DNA of 64,000 bases from Laceyella sediminis (GTDB lineage: Bacteria; Bacillota; Bacilli; Thermoactinomycetales; Thermoactinomycetaceae): assembly GCF_003003125.1 (NCBI RefSeq), contig NZ_PVTZ01000005.1, forward strand, positions 1 through 64,000, given 5' to 3'. Below are positions 55,903 to 64,000 of this stretch, piece by piece. Within the stretch, counting starts at the first letter, position 1. Each line of letters opens with the position of its first letter. Position numbers and translations under genes: made by a program. The notes under the pieces were generated by a model. It searched no databases. It saw only the letters and a list, made by a program, of their open reading frames with translations, and was not told the DNA's origin.

Positions 55903-56708
55903 CGCTCGCGCTCCTCCCCGTTCTCCTGTGCTTGCATCGCTGTCAACAACACTTGCGGAACCCCGAGCAACGGATGTTCCACCACAATAGGAGACATGCC
56001 ATAAACCGCTTCGACCATCTCCGGCACAATCACCTCGTGCGGAGTACCCTGGCGCACGATTCGTCCGTGCTTCAACACTAGCAGGCGGTCACAATATTGC
56101 GCGGCCAGATTTAAATCATGCAAGACCATGATCACGGTCAACCCGCATGACGCCTGCCACTGTTTAATCCAATTCAACAAGGCGAATTGGTATTTCAGAT
56201 CGAGATAGGCGGTGGGCTCATCCAGCACGAGCAACACCGGCTCCTGTGCCAGCGCCCGCGCTAAGGACACCCGTTGTTTCTCGCCGCCGCTAAGGCCTGC
56301 AAAAATCCGCTCGGCCAAATGCTGGCTATCGGTCTGACGCAACACATCAGCCACGATACGCTCATCCCGCTCCCCGAGCCACGGCCAGTGTCCCAGATGG
56401 GGATGTCGCCCCATCTCCACTATTCCTTTGACAGTAAAATAGATTTCCCCTACCTCTTCTTGGGCCAAAACTGCAATTTGCCGCGCCCGCTCCTTGGCTC
56501 CCATCTCCGCCAATGGCCGGTCTCGCAGCCACACCTGTCCGGTGTCAGCTTTTTTCTCCCCCACCAAGCACGAAAGGAGGGTGCTTTTGCCGCTTCCATT
56601 GGGGCCAATGATGCCGACCATCTCCCCTGACGCCACTTCTAAGCTGATTTCATGGAGCACCCAGCGGCCGCCCAAGCGCTTGCCAAGCCCTTCCGCCCGC
56701 AACAACAC
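55899..56708 (-). CDS. btuD: Corrinoid ABC transporter, ATP-binding protein
   Basis: About 269 residues. Walker A GPNGSGKST, signature LSGGEKQR, Walker B VLLVLDEPTAYLD, and His-loop VLHDLNLA: a complete FecE/BtuD-type ATPase. The GTG at 56708 is preferred, since AGGAGGG lies 7 bases upstream; the ATG at 56714 is too close to it. It overlaps the adenosyltransferase gene and follows btuC closely. Confidence 0.92.
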   Translation of the reverse strand: MLLRAEGLGKRLGGRWVLHEISLEVASGEMVGIIGPNGSGKSTLLSCLVGEKKADTGQVWLRDRPLAEMGAKERARQIAVLAQEEVGEIYFTVKGIVEMGRHPHLGHWPWLGERDERIVADVLRQTDSQHLAERIFAGLSGGEKQRVSLARALAQEPVLLVLDEPTAYLDLKYQFALLNWIKQWQASCGLTVIMVLHDLNLAAQYCDRLLVLKHGRIVRQGTPHEVIVPEMVEAVYGMSPIVVEHPLLGVPQVLLTAMQAQENGEERER

Positions 56709-56724
56709 GGTCATCCCTCCTCTC

Positions 56725-57753
56725 TTAGCCATGCCATTTATGTTGATGCTTGCGCAGAATCACCGCAAAAAATGGGGCTCCCACAAATGCTGTGATGACA
56801 CCCAACGGCAATTCGCGCGGCTCCAGAACCACCCGGGCCAACGCATCAGCCCAAATGAGGAAAATGGCCCCCGCCAGCAGGGAGAGCGGAATCAGTGTCC
56901 GATGATCCCCTCCGGTCAGCATCCGCATGATATGGGGGATCACCAGTCCAACAAACCCAATCATACCCGCCACTGACACCGCCGCTCCTGTCATCAGCGA
57001 CGCGAGCAAAATCAGCCCCAAACGAACTTGACTGACAGACAGTCCCAAATGCGTGGCCGAACGATCGCCCAGCGCAAATAAGTTCAACTCCCTGCTGAAC
57101 AGCCAACACAGTGCAAAACCACCAACACAAAACGGCAAGACTGCTTCTACATGTTGCCACTCACGGAGCGCCAAACTCCCCATCAACCAAAATTGAATCC
57201 GGTTGAGCTCTTCTGGGGACAGCGAGATGATCAAGGTGAGCACCGCCCCGAAAAACGCCTGCACCACCACTCCCGCCAAAATCAACGAAGTCACCTGAAG
57301 ATGCTTTCGAATCTGCGCCAAGCGCAACACAAGCAAAACAGAGACTGCGGCTCCGGCAAATGCGGCCAGCGGCAACGACCAACTGCCCAACAAGGACAGC
57401 CCCCAGCCCGTGATCACAATGAGCGCGCTACCAACCGCAGCTCCAGACGAAACGCCCAAGACATAGGGATCAGCCAGCGGGTTGCGCAAAATCCCTTGAA
57501 AAACGGTGCCGGCAACAGCGAGCGTTCCACCGATCAACGCAACCAAAATCACCCGAGGCAACCGCAATTCCCATATAATCACCGCATCCGGGTTCATACC
57601 TGCTCCATTTCCTGTTAGGACATGATCGACGATCACCCGCCAGACCGTGCCGATTCCGATCTCCGCGCTTCCCACCGACACGGCGGCGGCCAAAGAAAAA
57701 AGAAGGCAGAGGAACAATCCTCCGCCCCAAACAAACGCTTGCCCCTTACTCAC
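56725..57753 (-). CDS. btuC: Corrinoid ABC transporter, permease
   Basis: FecCD/BtuC-type permease of 342 residues with about ten helices. The family blocks LRLPRVILVALIGGTLAVAG (key LRLPRV) and ILRNPLADPYVLGVSSGA are near the N-terminus; GMIGFVGLVIPHIMRML lies near residue 270. It overlaps btuF by 4 bases. The cobalamin riboswitch identifies the substrate group as corrinoids rather than iron siderophores. Confidence 0.93.
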   Translation of the reverse strand: MSKGQAFVWGGGLFLCLLFSLAAAVSVGSAEIGIGTVWRVIVDHVLTGNGAGMNPDAVIIWELRLPRVILVALIGGTLAVAGTVFQGILRNPLADPYVLGVSSGAAVGSALIVITGWGLSLLGSWSLPLAAFAGAAVSVLLVLRLAQIRKHLQVTSLILAGVVVQAFFGAVLTLIISLSPEELNRIQFWLMGSLALREWQHVEAVLPFCVGGFALCWLFSRELNLFALGDRSATHLGLSVSQVRLGLILLASLMTGAAVSVAGMIGFVGLVIPHIMRMLTGGDHRTLIPLSLLAGAIFLIWADALARVVLEPRELPLGVITAFVGAPFFAVILRKHQHKWHG

Positions 57754-58700
57754 TTCTGTTCACCGAATCTTTCAGGGTAAAATTGCTCGGCCATTTCCTT
57801 CACCCCTTGGAAGATCCGCGGACCGGGGCGGTTGGTCAGATTCGGGTCAACCACATAGACGCGTTTTCCCTTGATGGCATTCACCGTCGACCAGCCTTGG
57901 CGTTTCAGGATTTGGTCTGTGCTTCCATAAGAAGAAATGATAATATCAGGATTCCATTTGACCACTTGTTCGGCCGACACTTGGGGCCATCCTTTCAACC
58001 CGGCCGCCACATTCACGCCACCCGCGGTTGTGACCAATTCATTCATAAATGTGTCACCGCCAACAGTGTACAGTGTCGGGTCCAACTCCACAAACACTTT
58101 CACCCGTTGATCCTTGGGCACATTGACCACTTTGGCGTAAATGTCGCGATGCTCTTTCTGCATTTTGGCGATCAACAAGTCTGCTTCGCGCGCCGTATTG
58201 GTCGCTGTGGCGATGATTGCGATCGAACGGTAAATGTCTTTAAAACTCTTAGCGTCCAATACAAGAACAGGAATGCCCAGTTTTTTCAACTGCTCCAGCG
58301 TCGCTTTGTCATTGGCGCCGTTGGCCAGCACCAAATCCGGCTTCAAGCTAACCACTTTCTCCACATTGATCTTAAAGTCGCCTACTTTGGGCAATTTCTT
58401 CACTGCGGCCGGATAATCATCATTGGTCGTAACACCGACCATTTTTTGATCAAGGCCGAGCGCGTAAGCGATTTCCGTGTTGCTGGGCATCAGTGAAACA
58501 ATGCGTTTGGGCTCTTGCTTGATAGTCACCTTGTTGCCCGCTTGGTCGGTCACCTCTACCGGGTATTTCACCGCTGCTGGTTTAACCGGCGTGTTGAGGC
58601 GTCCCTCCGTCCCTCCGGATGGCGCGCAACCCACTGCGCCAATCACCAGCAACAGGCTCAGGCACAGCAGTCCCCATCGTTTTTTCCACTTCACACTCAT
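57750..58700 (-). CDS. btuF: Corrinoid-binding lipoprotein
   Basis: Substrate-binding protein of 316 residues. Signal peptide with lipobox ending GAVGC (Cys25), then a BtuF/FecB fold (EPKRIVSLMPSNTEIAYALGL, shortened here to RIVSLMPSNTEI; LKPDLVLA; YGSTDQI). ATG at 58700 follows AAAGGAG. The longer frame from 58952 runs through the riboswitch. First gene of btuFCD plus the adenosyltransferase. Confidence 0.94.
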   Translation of the reverse strand: MSVKWKKRWGLLCLSLLLVIGAVGCAPSGGTEGRLNTPVKPAAVKYPVEVTDQAGNKVTIKQEPKRIVSLMPSNTEIAYALGLDQKMVGVTTNDDYPAAVKKLPKVGDFKINVEKVVSLKPDLVLANGANDKATLEQLKKLGIPVLVLDAKSFKDIYRSIAIIATATNTAREADLLIAKMQKEHRDIYAKVVNVPKDQRVKVFVELDPTLYTVGGDTFMNELVTTAGGVNVAAGLKGWPQVSAEQVVKWNPDIIISSYGSTDQILKRQGWSTVNAIKGKRVYVVDPNLTNRPGPRIFQGVKEMAEQFYPERFGEQK

Positions 58701-58727
58701 GACTTCCGCTCCTTTCTTGATGCACAC

Positions 58728-58757
58728 ATAAAAACCTGTGCTTCTTGAGGGCACAGG
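58728..58757 (-). terminator. Riboswitch-controlled terminator before btuF
   Basis: Minus strand: CCTGTGC, loop, GCACAGG, TTTTTATG. It lies between the cobalamin aptamer and btuF. Confidence 0.85.
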
Positions 58758-58853
58758 CTGGAGAAAGGCATGCGAAACAACGCGGGACACTGACCCGCCA
58801 CGCACGCGGTTCTCCTTAACCCGCGAAGGAGAACGCAAGTGGACGTCTGGAAA

Positions 58854-59020
58854 AGGCAGGTCTCCTGGCTTAGGGTTCATCGTCCAACTGCGCCTTCCCA
58901 TCGACGAAGCGACAGTGGCCAGCATACGCTTGCAGTTTTCCTCTCCCTTCACAGTGGCGGGACCGCGCCGGATTCACACCGGTCTTCCCTCTTCGCTCTC
59001 TTATATAAGAAAGACCTTTT
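58854..59020 (-). ncRNA. Cobalamin riboswitch
   Basis: Minus strand: GACCGGTGTGAATCCGG, then GCGGTCCCGCCACTGTGA, and the B12 box AAGCCAGGAGACCTGCC (58855-58871). The order is that of the adenosylcobalamin riboswitch. The 5' end is uncertain. It controls btuF-btuC-btuD and the adenosyltransferase gene through the terminator at 58728-58757. Confidence 0.95.
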
Positions 59021-59124
59021 CCCCTATTCACTTCGTTCGTTATCATTATAATGGAAAGGGAAATCCGTTGCAATTTTGCAATTTCAGGCATCTTATCTCA
59101 TTCGACCATCACAGGAGGAATGTT

Positions 59125-59979
59125 ATGAACCGCATATCATTTGCACTCGACCTGGGCAAAGAAGAACGCGTCATCCGCGGAGACTTGTTTCTGCCGGAAG
59201 ACACCGGTCGGCCCGTTCCTACCGTGCTCGTCTGTCATGGATTTAAAGGGTTCAAAGATTGGGGCTTTTTTCCTGAGTTGGGGCGAAAACTGGCGGAAGC
59301 CGGATTGGCGGCCATCACGTTCAACTTCTCCATGAATGGCGTTGGAAAAGACCTCGAACATTTCACTGAGTTGGATAAATTCTCACGGAACACCTTTAGC
59401 CGCGAACAGGAGGATTTGGCCCGCCTTGTGCAAGCCCTGCGGCAAGGAGAAATCCCACAGGCAACATGGTGCGACCTGACGCGGTTGGGTATCATGGGCC
59501 ACAGCCGTGGCGGCGGCAATAGTTTGCTGTACGCATTGGACCATCCCGAGGAGGTGAAAGCAGCTGTCGTCTGGAACAGCATTCACCGCGTTGACTTCTT
59601 CCAACCTGAACTGCTGGTAGAATTGCGAAACAAAGGCATTACCCATGTCATTAATGCCCGGACTGGCCAACGCTTGCCGATTCGGCGCGAAGTCTTGGAT
59701 GACATTGAAACGAACCGCGACCGTTTTGATCTATTGGGACGATTGCCTCAACTCACCCAACCGCTGTTGCTGGTGCAAGGAGGCCAAGATCTGCCCGGCT
59801 TATATGAGGGAGCCGTGCGGATGGCTGAAGCCGCACCACAAGCCACACTGCATGTGATCCAAGAGGCCAACCACACCATGGGCGCTGTACATCCGTTTGC
59901 TGGAATGACCCCCGCGCTGGAAGAAGCGATCCGGGTCACCACCGAATTCTTCACGCACCAATTGGGGAAACAAGGATGA
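59125..59979 (+). CDS. Alpha/beta hydrolase
   Basis: 284 residues. Nucleophile Ser127 in GHSRGG, oxyanion region VCHGFKGFKDW, acid Asp in QGGQDLPGLY and catalytic His in EANHTMG. The HGFKG..DWGFFPELG block is typical of a dienelactone-hydrolase-related esterase group. ATG with AGGAGG at 59113-59118. Substrate unknown. Confidence 0.87.
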   Translation: MNRISFALDLGKEERVIRGDLFLPEDTGRPVPTVLVCHGFKGFKDWGFFPELGRKLAEAGLAAITFNFSMNGVGKDLEHFTELDKFSRNTFSREQEDLARLVQALRQGEIPQATWCDLTRLGIMGHSRGGGNSLLYALDHPEEVKAAVVWNSIHRVDFFQPELLVELRNKGITHVINARTGQRLPIRREVLDDIETNRDRFDLLGRLPQLTQPLLLVQGGQDLPGLYEGAVRMAEAAPQATLHVIQEANHTMGAVHPFAGMTPALEEAIRVTTEFFTHQLGKQG

Positions 59980-60108
59980 GTTGGGATTTCCAAGCCCGCA
60001 AAATTGCGCTTGCCAAGCAGGACGGGTAGACTAATATATAGGAAGGGCCATGGACTCACCACCGTGAAGACGGCCCAACGGCTTAACTACAGGAAGCGGG
60101 TGATATGA

Positions 60109-60435
60109 ATGGAACCGCGTCAACCGGAAGAGCATCCCGCCTGTGCCAACCCAACCGAACGGAAAAGCCATCATTCCGAGAAAGTGAAAACCAACCTCAC
60201 TTCCCGCCTAAATCGGATCGAAGGACAAGTGCGTGGGATCAAAAAAATGATTGAAAATGATACGTATTGCGATGATGTGCTTAATCAGATCTCCGCTGTA
60301 CAATCTGCATTGAACAGTGTCGGCAAAATCCTCTTGGAAGGGCATTTGCGCAGTTGCGTCACAGAACGTCTCCAAGAAGGAGACACGGAAGTGATTGAGG
60401 AACTGCTCACCACCGTAAAAAAACTGATGAAATGA
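60109..60435 (+). CDS. csoR: CsoR-family metal-sensing repressor
   Basis: 108 residues, DUF156 fold. Cys54, His79 and Cys83 (YCDDVL, EGHLRSC) have the Cys-His-Cys spacing of the Cu(I) site in CsoR. RLNRIEGQVRGIKKMIE is the family helix. Binding of Cu(I) would release DNA. No copA or copZ gene is next to it, and no clear CsoR operator was found by eye. Confidence 0.9.
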   Translation: MEPRQPEEHPACANPTERKSHHSEKVKTNLTSRLNRIEGQVRGIKKMIENDTYCDDVLNQISAVQSALNSVGKILLEGHLRSCVTERLQEGDTEVIEELLTTVKKLMK

Positions 60436-60438
60436 ACG

Positions 60439-60478
60439 AAGCGGCTTGCTCCCAAAGAAGCAAGCCGCTTTCGTTTGC
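60439..60478. terminator. Bidirectional terminator
   Basis: AAGCGGCTTGC, 10-base loop, GCAAGCCGCTT, with TTCGTTT rightward. It serves csoR and pnkp. Confidence 0.85.
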
Positions 60479-60492
60479 ATCCATGCAATATA

Positions 60493-63036
60493 TCACAACC
60501 GCGGATCGACCGGTTCCGATTCCAGCGCCATAACGCCAAATGCGCACGCATGGACGCGATGGAGCGGTTCCCGGTCAACAAAGCGCATCAACCCCTCCAA
60601 GCCAAGTGCGAATTCGCGTAAAGCGAGGGAACGCTTCTGTTTCAAGCTCCGGTTTCTCAATCGAGTCAGATTGGCTTCTTCTGTATAGTCCGGGCCATAA
60701 ATAAGCCGCAGATATTCCCGACCCCGGCATTTGACGGCGGGCTGTAGCAACCCTTTGCCATTGGCGGCGATAAAGGAGAGCGGCTTGACCACCATCCCTT
60801 CTCCGCCCGATTCAGTCATCTCCAACCACCAAGCGGTCGCCGCTTCCACTTCATCCGAATTTTCAACATTGACCACCAGGTAACGGGTGGCCATCAACAC
60901 CCCCGTATCCTCGCGACAAATCCGCCCGATTGTCTCCATATGCCACAAGTGGTCGCGATCAGTGTAAACCCGCCCCTCTGTTGCCAACAGGTGGAACGGC
61001 GCCAATTTATAATCGTTCAGATCATTGACCCGCCAGGAGTAGCGTCGGTACGCCGCCACAAACTCTCGGCTGTTCTCCTGTTTCTCTTGAAAACGAGACA
61101 ACAGCTCCTCGACACCCCGCCCGGCGGCAGCCGCCTGTTTCAGCAGGGAGACAGCTCCTGCCAACGCCTGGCGGCTAGCGGCTCCGACCAGGGCGTACTG
61201 TTGTCGGATCAACTCCTGCGCTTTGGCGGACCACGGCATCAATTCACAATCCAAGCACATCCAATCCGTCTGCAATTCGTCCCACAAACCAGCACGGGTG
61301 ATCGCTTGCTGTAACCGCTCAAGTATTGCCTGCTCCACCGAAGCATCCTCAAAAAAACGGCGCCCGGTTCGGGTATAGATGACACCCCAACCTGCGTCGG
61401 CCACATCAAAACGATTCACGGCCGTTTCTTTGTCGCGACACGCAATCACCACCGCGCGCGATCCCATATGCTTCTCCTCACATATGACCTGCTTCACGCC
61501 TCGTTGCGCATAGTAACCAAAAGCTTCTTCAGGGTGTTCTAGATACCCAGGCTGTTCCGATGTTTCCGACGGGGACATCGTCGGTGGAAGATAAATCAGC
61601 CATTTGGGATCGATCGCAAACCGGCTCATCGTCTCCAAGGCGGCCGCAGACTGCTCTTTGCGAATGTGTACTGGGCGTCGCAACAATCGGGTTTGAATCC
61701 GATCAGTCAGCACGTCCTGTACATCGATGCGCATTTCATCCCGATGTGAATTTGAAACCGCCGGGGACGCTTCCAGAGGACGCACCGGCTCCGCGTACAC
61801 TTGTTTCGCCGCAACAGACACCAGCTCATTCTCAGGATAGCGGAGCGCCGTCAGCTTTCCGCCAAACACGCACCCTGTGTCGATGTTGAGCGTCCGATTG
61901 AGCCACGTTGGTTCTGGAATCGGGGTGTGCCCATATACGACCGTGGCCGATCCTCGGTACGATTCGGCCCAATTCAGCCGCACAGGCAGGCCGAACGCAT
62001 CGATTTCGCCCGTCGTTTCGCCATACAAAGCAAAATCGCGAATCACGCCGGAAGCCCGTCCTTGATACTCTTCTTTCATTCCGGCATGGGCGACCACCAA
62101 GCGACCTTCATCCAGCACATAATGGCTAACCAAACCACGCAGGAAATTCCGCACCTCTTCAATCCATTCCGGCGGTTCCTTGTCCAATTGGGCCAATGTC
62201 ACTTCCAAGCCGTGCTTAACTTGCACATTTCGTCCGTCCAACTTTTTCAACAGCTTCACATCATGGTTGCCCGGCACACACAATGCTGCTCCGCTCTCCA
62301 CCATACTCATCACGAGCCGCAACACTGACGGGCTATCAGGACCGCGGTCGACCAAATCACCTAAGAAGATCGCCTTCCGCCCCACCGGCGGCTCCACGTG
62401 CACCTTGTCCTCCTTGTCTACCACACGGTAACCCAGTTGTGTGAGCAACTCCACCAATTCCGCATAGCAACCGTGCACATCGCCAATGATATCGAACGGC
62501 CCCGTCTCATCGCGTTTATCGACCCATAGCCGCTCCCTGACGATCTCCACCTGCATCAGCTCTTTCGGCTCATGCGCTTTATAAATGTAGCGGAACCCTT
62601 CCTTTTTTAAATTGCGCAACGAACGCTTTAACGCCTGATGTTGCCGCTTGATTACATGCGAGGGCAACTTCCGTTCTCGCATCGCATTATGTTCGTAGCA
62701 GACGCTTTCCGCCATATTCATCACAAACGCCACTGGGATCATGTGATATTTTTTGGCCAGCGCAATCAGTTCTTTGCGCCCGTCGGCGTGTACATTCGTC
62801 GCGTCGATCACAGTGAGCCGCTTTCGCTCCAGTCGCTTGGCCGCCACTTGGTGCAACAATTCAAACGCAGCGCTGGATGCCGACTGATCCCCTTCATCAT
62901 CGCTCACCATGGCACGAAAGAAGTCCGACGACAACACCTCTGTCTCTTTAAACACCCGTCTGGCAAACGTAGATTTCCCCGACCCCGATGCACCGATCAA
63001 CACGACCAGCGCACACTCTGGGATTTTCCATTGCAT
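60493..63036 (-). CDS. pnkp: Polynucleotide kinase-phosphatase (RNA repair)
   Basis: Three-domain RNA end-healing enzyme, 847 residues. 5'-kinase: P-loop GASGSGKST (15-23). Metallophosphatase: GDVHG (185-189), GDLVDRG (226-232), GNHD (256-259), GHTP (369-372), removing 2',3'-cyclic phosphates. C-terminal ligase-like adenylyltransferase: Lys522 in EEKHMGSR (KxxG). The ATG at 63036 has GAGGAGGTGA upstream, so the longer frame is rejected. In Clostridium thermocellum and Anabaena, Pnkp works as a complex with Hen1, which is the next gene upstream, 33 bases away. Confidence 0.95.
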   Translation of the reverse strand: MQWKIPECALVVLIGASGSGKSTFARRVFKETEVLSSDFFRAMVSDDEGDQSASSAAFELLHQVAAKRLERKRLTVIDATNVHADGRKELIALAKKYHMIPVAFVMNMAESVCYEHNAMRERKLPSHVIKRQHQALKRSLRNLKKEGFRYIYKAHEPKELMQVEIVRERLWVDKRDETGPFDIIGDVHGCYAELVELLTQLGYRVVDKEDKVHVEPPVGRKAIFLGDLVDRGPDSPSVLRLVMSMVESGAALCVPGNHDVKLLKKLDGRNVQVKHGLEVTLAQLDKEPPEWIEEVRNFLRGLVSHYVLDEGRLVVAHAGMKEEYQGRASGVIRDFALYGETTGEIDAFGLPVRLNWAESYRGSATVVYGHTPIPEPTWLNRTLNIDTGCVFGGKLTALRYPENELVSVAAKQVYAEPVRPLEASPAVSNSHRDEMRIDVQDVLTDRIQTRLLRRPVHIRKEQSAAALETMSRFAIDPKWLIYLPPTMSPSETSEQPGYLEHPEEAFGYYAQRGVKQVICEEKHMGSRAVVIACRDKETAVNRFDVADAGWGVIYTRTGRRFFEDASVEQAILERLQQAITRAGLWDELQTDWMCLDCELMPWSAKAQELIRQQYALVGAASRQALAGAVSLLKQAAAAGRGVEELLSRFQEKQENSREFVAAYRRYSWRVNDLNDYKLAPFHLLATEGRVYTDRDHLWHMETIGRICREDTGVLMATRYLVVNVENSDEVEAATAWWLEMTESGGEGMVVKPLSFIAANGKGLLQPAVKCRGREYLRLIYGPDYTEEANLTRLRNRSLKQKRSLALREFALGLEGLMRFVDREPLHRVHACAFGVMALESEPVDPRL

Positions 63037-63068
63037 TCTGGTCACCTCCTCGCCTTCCCGGCTTTTCA

Positions 63069-64000
63069 TCATGCTTCAATCTCCTTTCGAAATAGAGCCA
63101 GCTGAGTTGGGGCGCCCACAGCTTCGTCAAGCGGCCCGACCGGATGAAAAGACACCGTATAGCCGTTCCGTTTTGCAAGCGGTTCAGCCCACTCCGCAAA
63201 CTGTGCCCGCGTCCACTCAAACCGATGGTCATGATGACGAAATTTCCCTTCCTCCAACCCCTCAAACAGGTCGTTGTACTCACGATTGGGCGTCGTCACG
63301 ATCACGGTGGCTGGCCCCAACTCACCAAACACCAACTGTTCCAGCAGAGGCAGACGGTCCGGTTCGATATGCTCAATCACTTCCACGAGACTAACCGCCT
63401 CAAAGCCTTGCAACCGCTCATCCCGGTAAAGAAGTGAACCCTGAAACAGCTCCACCTCTTCTGGCAACCGCTCCCTGGCCCGTCGCAAAGCTTCAATGGA
63501 CACATCCATTCCCGCCAGCTTAGCGAATCGCCGCTCCGAAGCGAGCAACCGCAACAACTTCCCTTCACCACATCCGAGATCCAAGATGCGAGATGCCCCA
63601 GATTCACGCAACAGCTGGGCCACTGTTTGCAGACGGATGTCATTTAAGCGCTGGGGTTTTTCGACTTGCTCTTCCCCACCTTCCTCCAGCGCGGACGATT
63701 CCGACCACTTAGCCAAGGCTTGGTCTGCCAACCTGCGCTGATATTTCAGATAGCGCATCGTAATCCATTCCCGCTCCGGATGTTGCGGCAACCACTCTTC
63801 GCCGTGACGCAACAGTTTAGCTACCTCATCTTCCCCCACCCAATAATGCTTTTCATGGTCAATGGCCGGGATCAGCACGTAAAGGTGGGACAACAAATCC
63901 TTTAGCCGAACCGTGCCACGCAAAGTCAATTGGACATAAGGACTGTTCCCCCACTCCGGGTATGCCTCATCCAATGGCAGAGGAGCAACTTCCACTTCAT
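63069..64000 (-). CDS. hen1: 3' terminal RNA ribose 2'-O-methyltransferase Hen1 (partial)
   Basis: C-terminal about 310 residues of bacterial Hen1; the 5' part lies beyond the window. SAM motif ILDLGCGEGKLL, the metal-binding EVIEHIEPDRL, TPNREYN and RHHDHRFEWTRAQF give the E-x2-E-H...H-x-x-x-H set of the Hen1 active site. It methylates the 2'-OH of the 3' end of a broken RNA so that the repaired strand resists re-cleavage. Partner of Pnkp. Confidence 0.94.
   Translation of the reverse strand, partial: EVEVAPLPLDEAYPEWGNSPYVQLTLRGTVRLKDLLSHLYVLIPAIDHEKHYWVGEDEVAKLLRHGEEWLPQHPEREWITMRYLKYQRRLADQALAKWSESSALEEGGEEQVEKPQRLNDIRLQTVAQLLRESGASRILDLGCGEGKLLRLLASERRFAKLAGMDVSIEALRRARERLPEEVELFQGSLLYRDERLQGFEAVSLVEVIEHIEPDRLPLLEQLVFGELGPATVIVTTPNREYNDLFEGLEEGKFRHHDHRFEWTRAQFAEWAEPLAKRNGYTVSFHPVGPLDEAVGAPTQLALFRKEIEA

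Noticed and set aside
58758-58952. Longer BtuF start
   Set aside because: The extra codons are riboswitch and terminator sequence; the lipoprotein signal begins at 58700.

Overview
The window looks like chromosome of a Gram-positive, endospore-forming firmicute of the order Bacillales, most likely family Thermoactinomycetaceae (Polycladomyces, Planifilum or Thermoactinomyces relatives). I infer this from AGGAGG-type ribosome binding sites with many GTG/TTG starts, Bacillus-type gene pairs (sigI-rsgI, ytqA-ytqB, udk, yugI, DUF1128, bacilliredoxin), and a phenylalanine dehydrogenase that, from memory, closely resembles the Thermoactinomyces intermedius enzyme. The species cannot be fixed from the window.

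Layout. 0-0.8 kb: the 5' end of a 23S rRNA gene (leftward) with its own putative promoter and no 16S gene in front of it, then a small Cys/Arg-rich repeat protein. 0.9-3.3 kb: cytochrome bd oxidase (cydAB). 3.5-10.2 kb: a leftward catabolic block with phenylalanine dehydrogenase, an E1-alpha/E1-beta/E2 2-oxoacid dehydrogenase without E3, and a separate two-gene operon of paaF/paaG-like crotonases under a promoter whose spacer holds a palindrome. 10.3-16.3 kb: an AbrB-like regulator, sigI-rsgI, an acyl-CoA synthetase and an amino acid permease. 16.6-20.4 kb: esterase, a membrane protein with a Cys/Ser tail, bacilliredoxin and rtcB with a structured leader. 20.7-23.0 kb: the queuosine operon queE-queC-queD-queF. 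23.2-24.1 kb: two decayed neighbours, a truncated and frameshifted GntR regulator and a flavin reductase-like gene with an in-frame TGA. 24.1-29.5 kb: small proteins, an IclR regulator divergent from aconitase (acnA) with two dyads between them, and a site-2-type protease. 29.6-37.5 kb: GNAT enzyme, an orphan ABC ATPase, thiC with promoter, TPP riboswitch and terminator, then thpR, tpx and several small conserved genes. 37.8-42.8 kb: the pyruvate dehydrogenase operon pdhA-pdhB-pdhC-pdhD with a hairpin in its middle. 42.8-43.5 kb: a long intergenic region that holds a tiny independent transcription unit. 43.5-53.2 kb: CNNM-type transporter, HAD phosphatase, mnmL-mnmM (tRNA wobble modification), yugI, pckA, udk, DUF3050, zinc-ribbon protein and gcvH, whose terminator contains the ribosome binding site of the next gene. 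53.2-55.3 kb: a thioredoxin-like protein and a 2-Cys peroxiredoxin with a near-perfect Per box, a 130-bp MITE and an ArsC-like protein. 55.3-59.0 kb: a cobalamin riboswitch controlling btuF-btuC-btuD and a PduO-type adenosyltransferase. 59.1-64.0 kb: hydrolase, CsoR, and the RNA-repair pair hen1-pnkp (hen1 cut by the window edge).

How the genes fit together. The dehydrogenases, aconitase, PEP carboxykinase, acyl-CoA synthetase and crotonases form a core for growth on amino acids and organic acids; pdhD is the only E3 seen and probably serves both E1/E2 complexes. RNA end repair is unusually well represented: rtcB, thpR and hen1-pnkp lie within 45 kb, beside queuosine and mnm5U tRNA modification genes. 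No prophage, CRISPR array, intact insertion sequence or tRNA gene was recognised.
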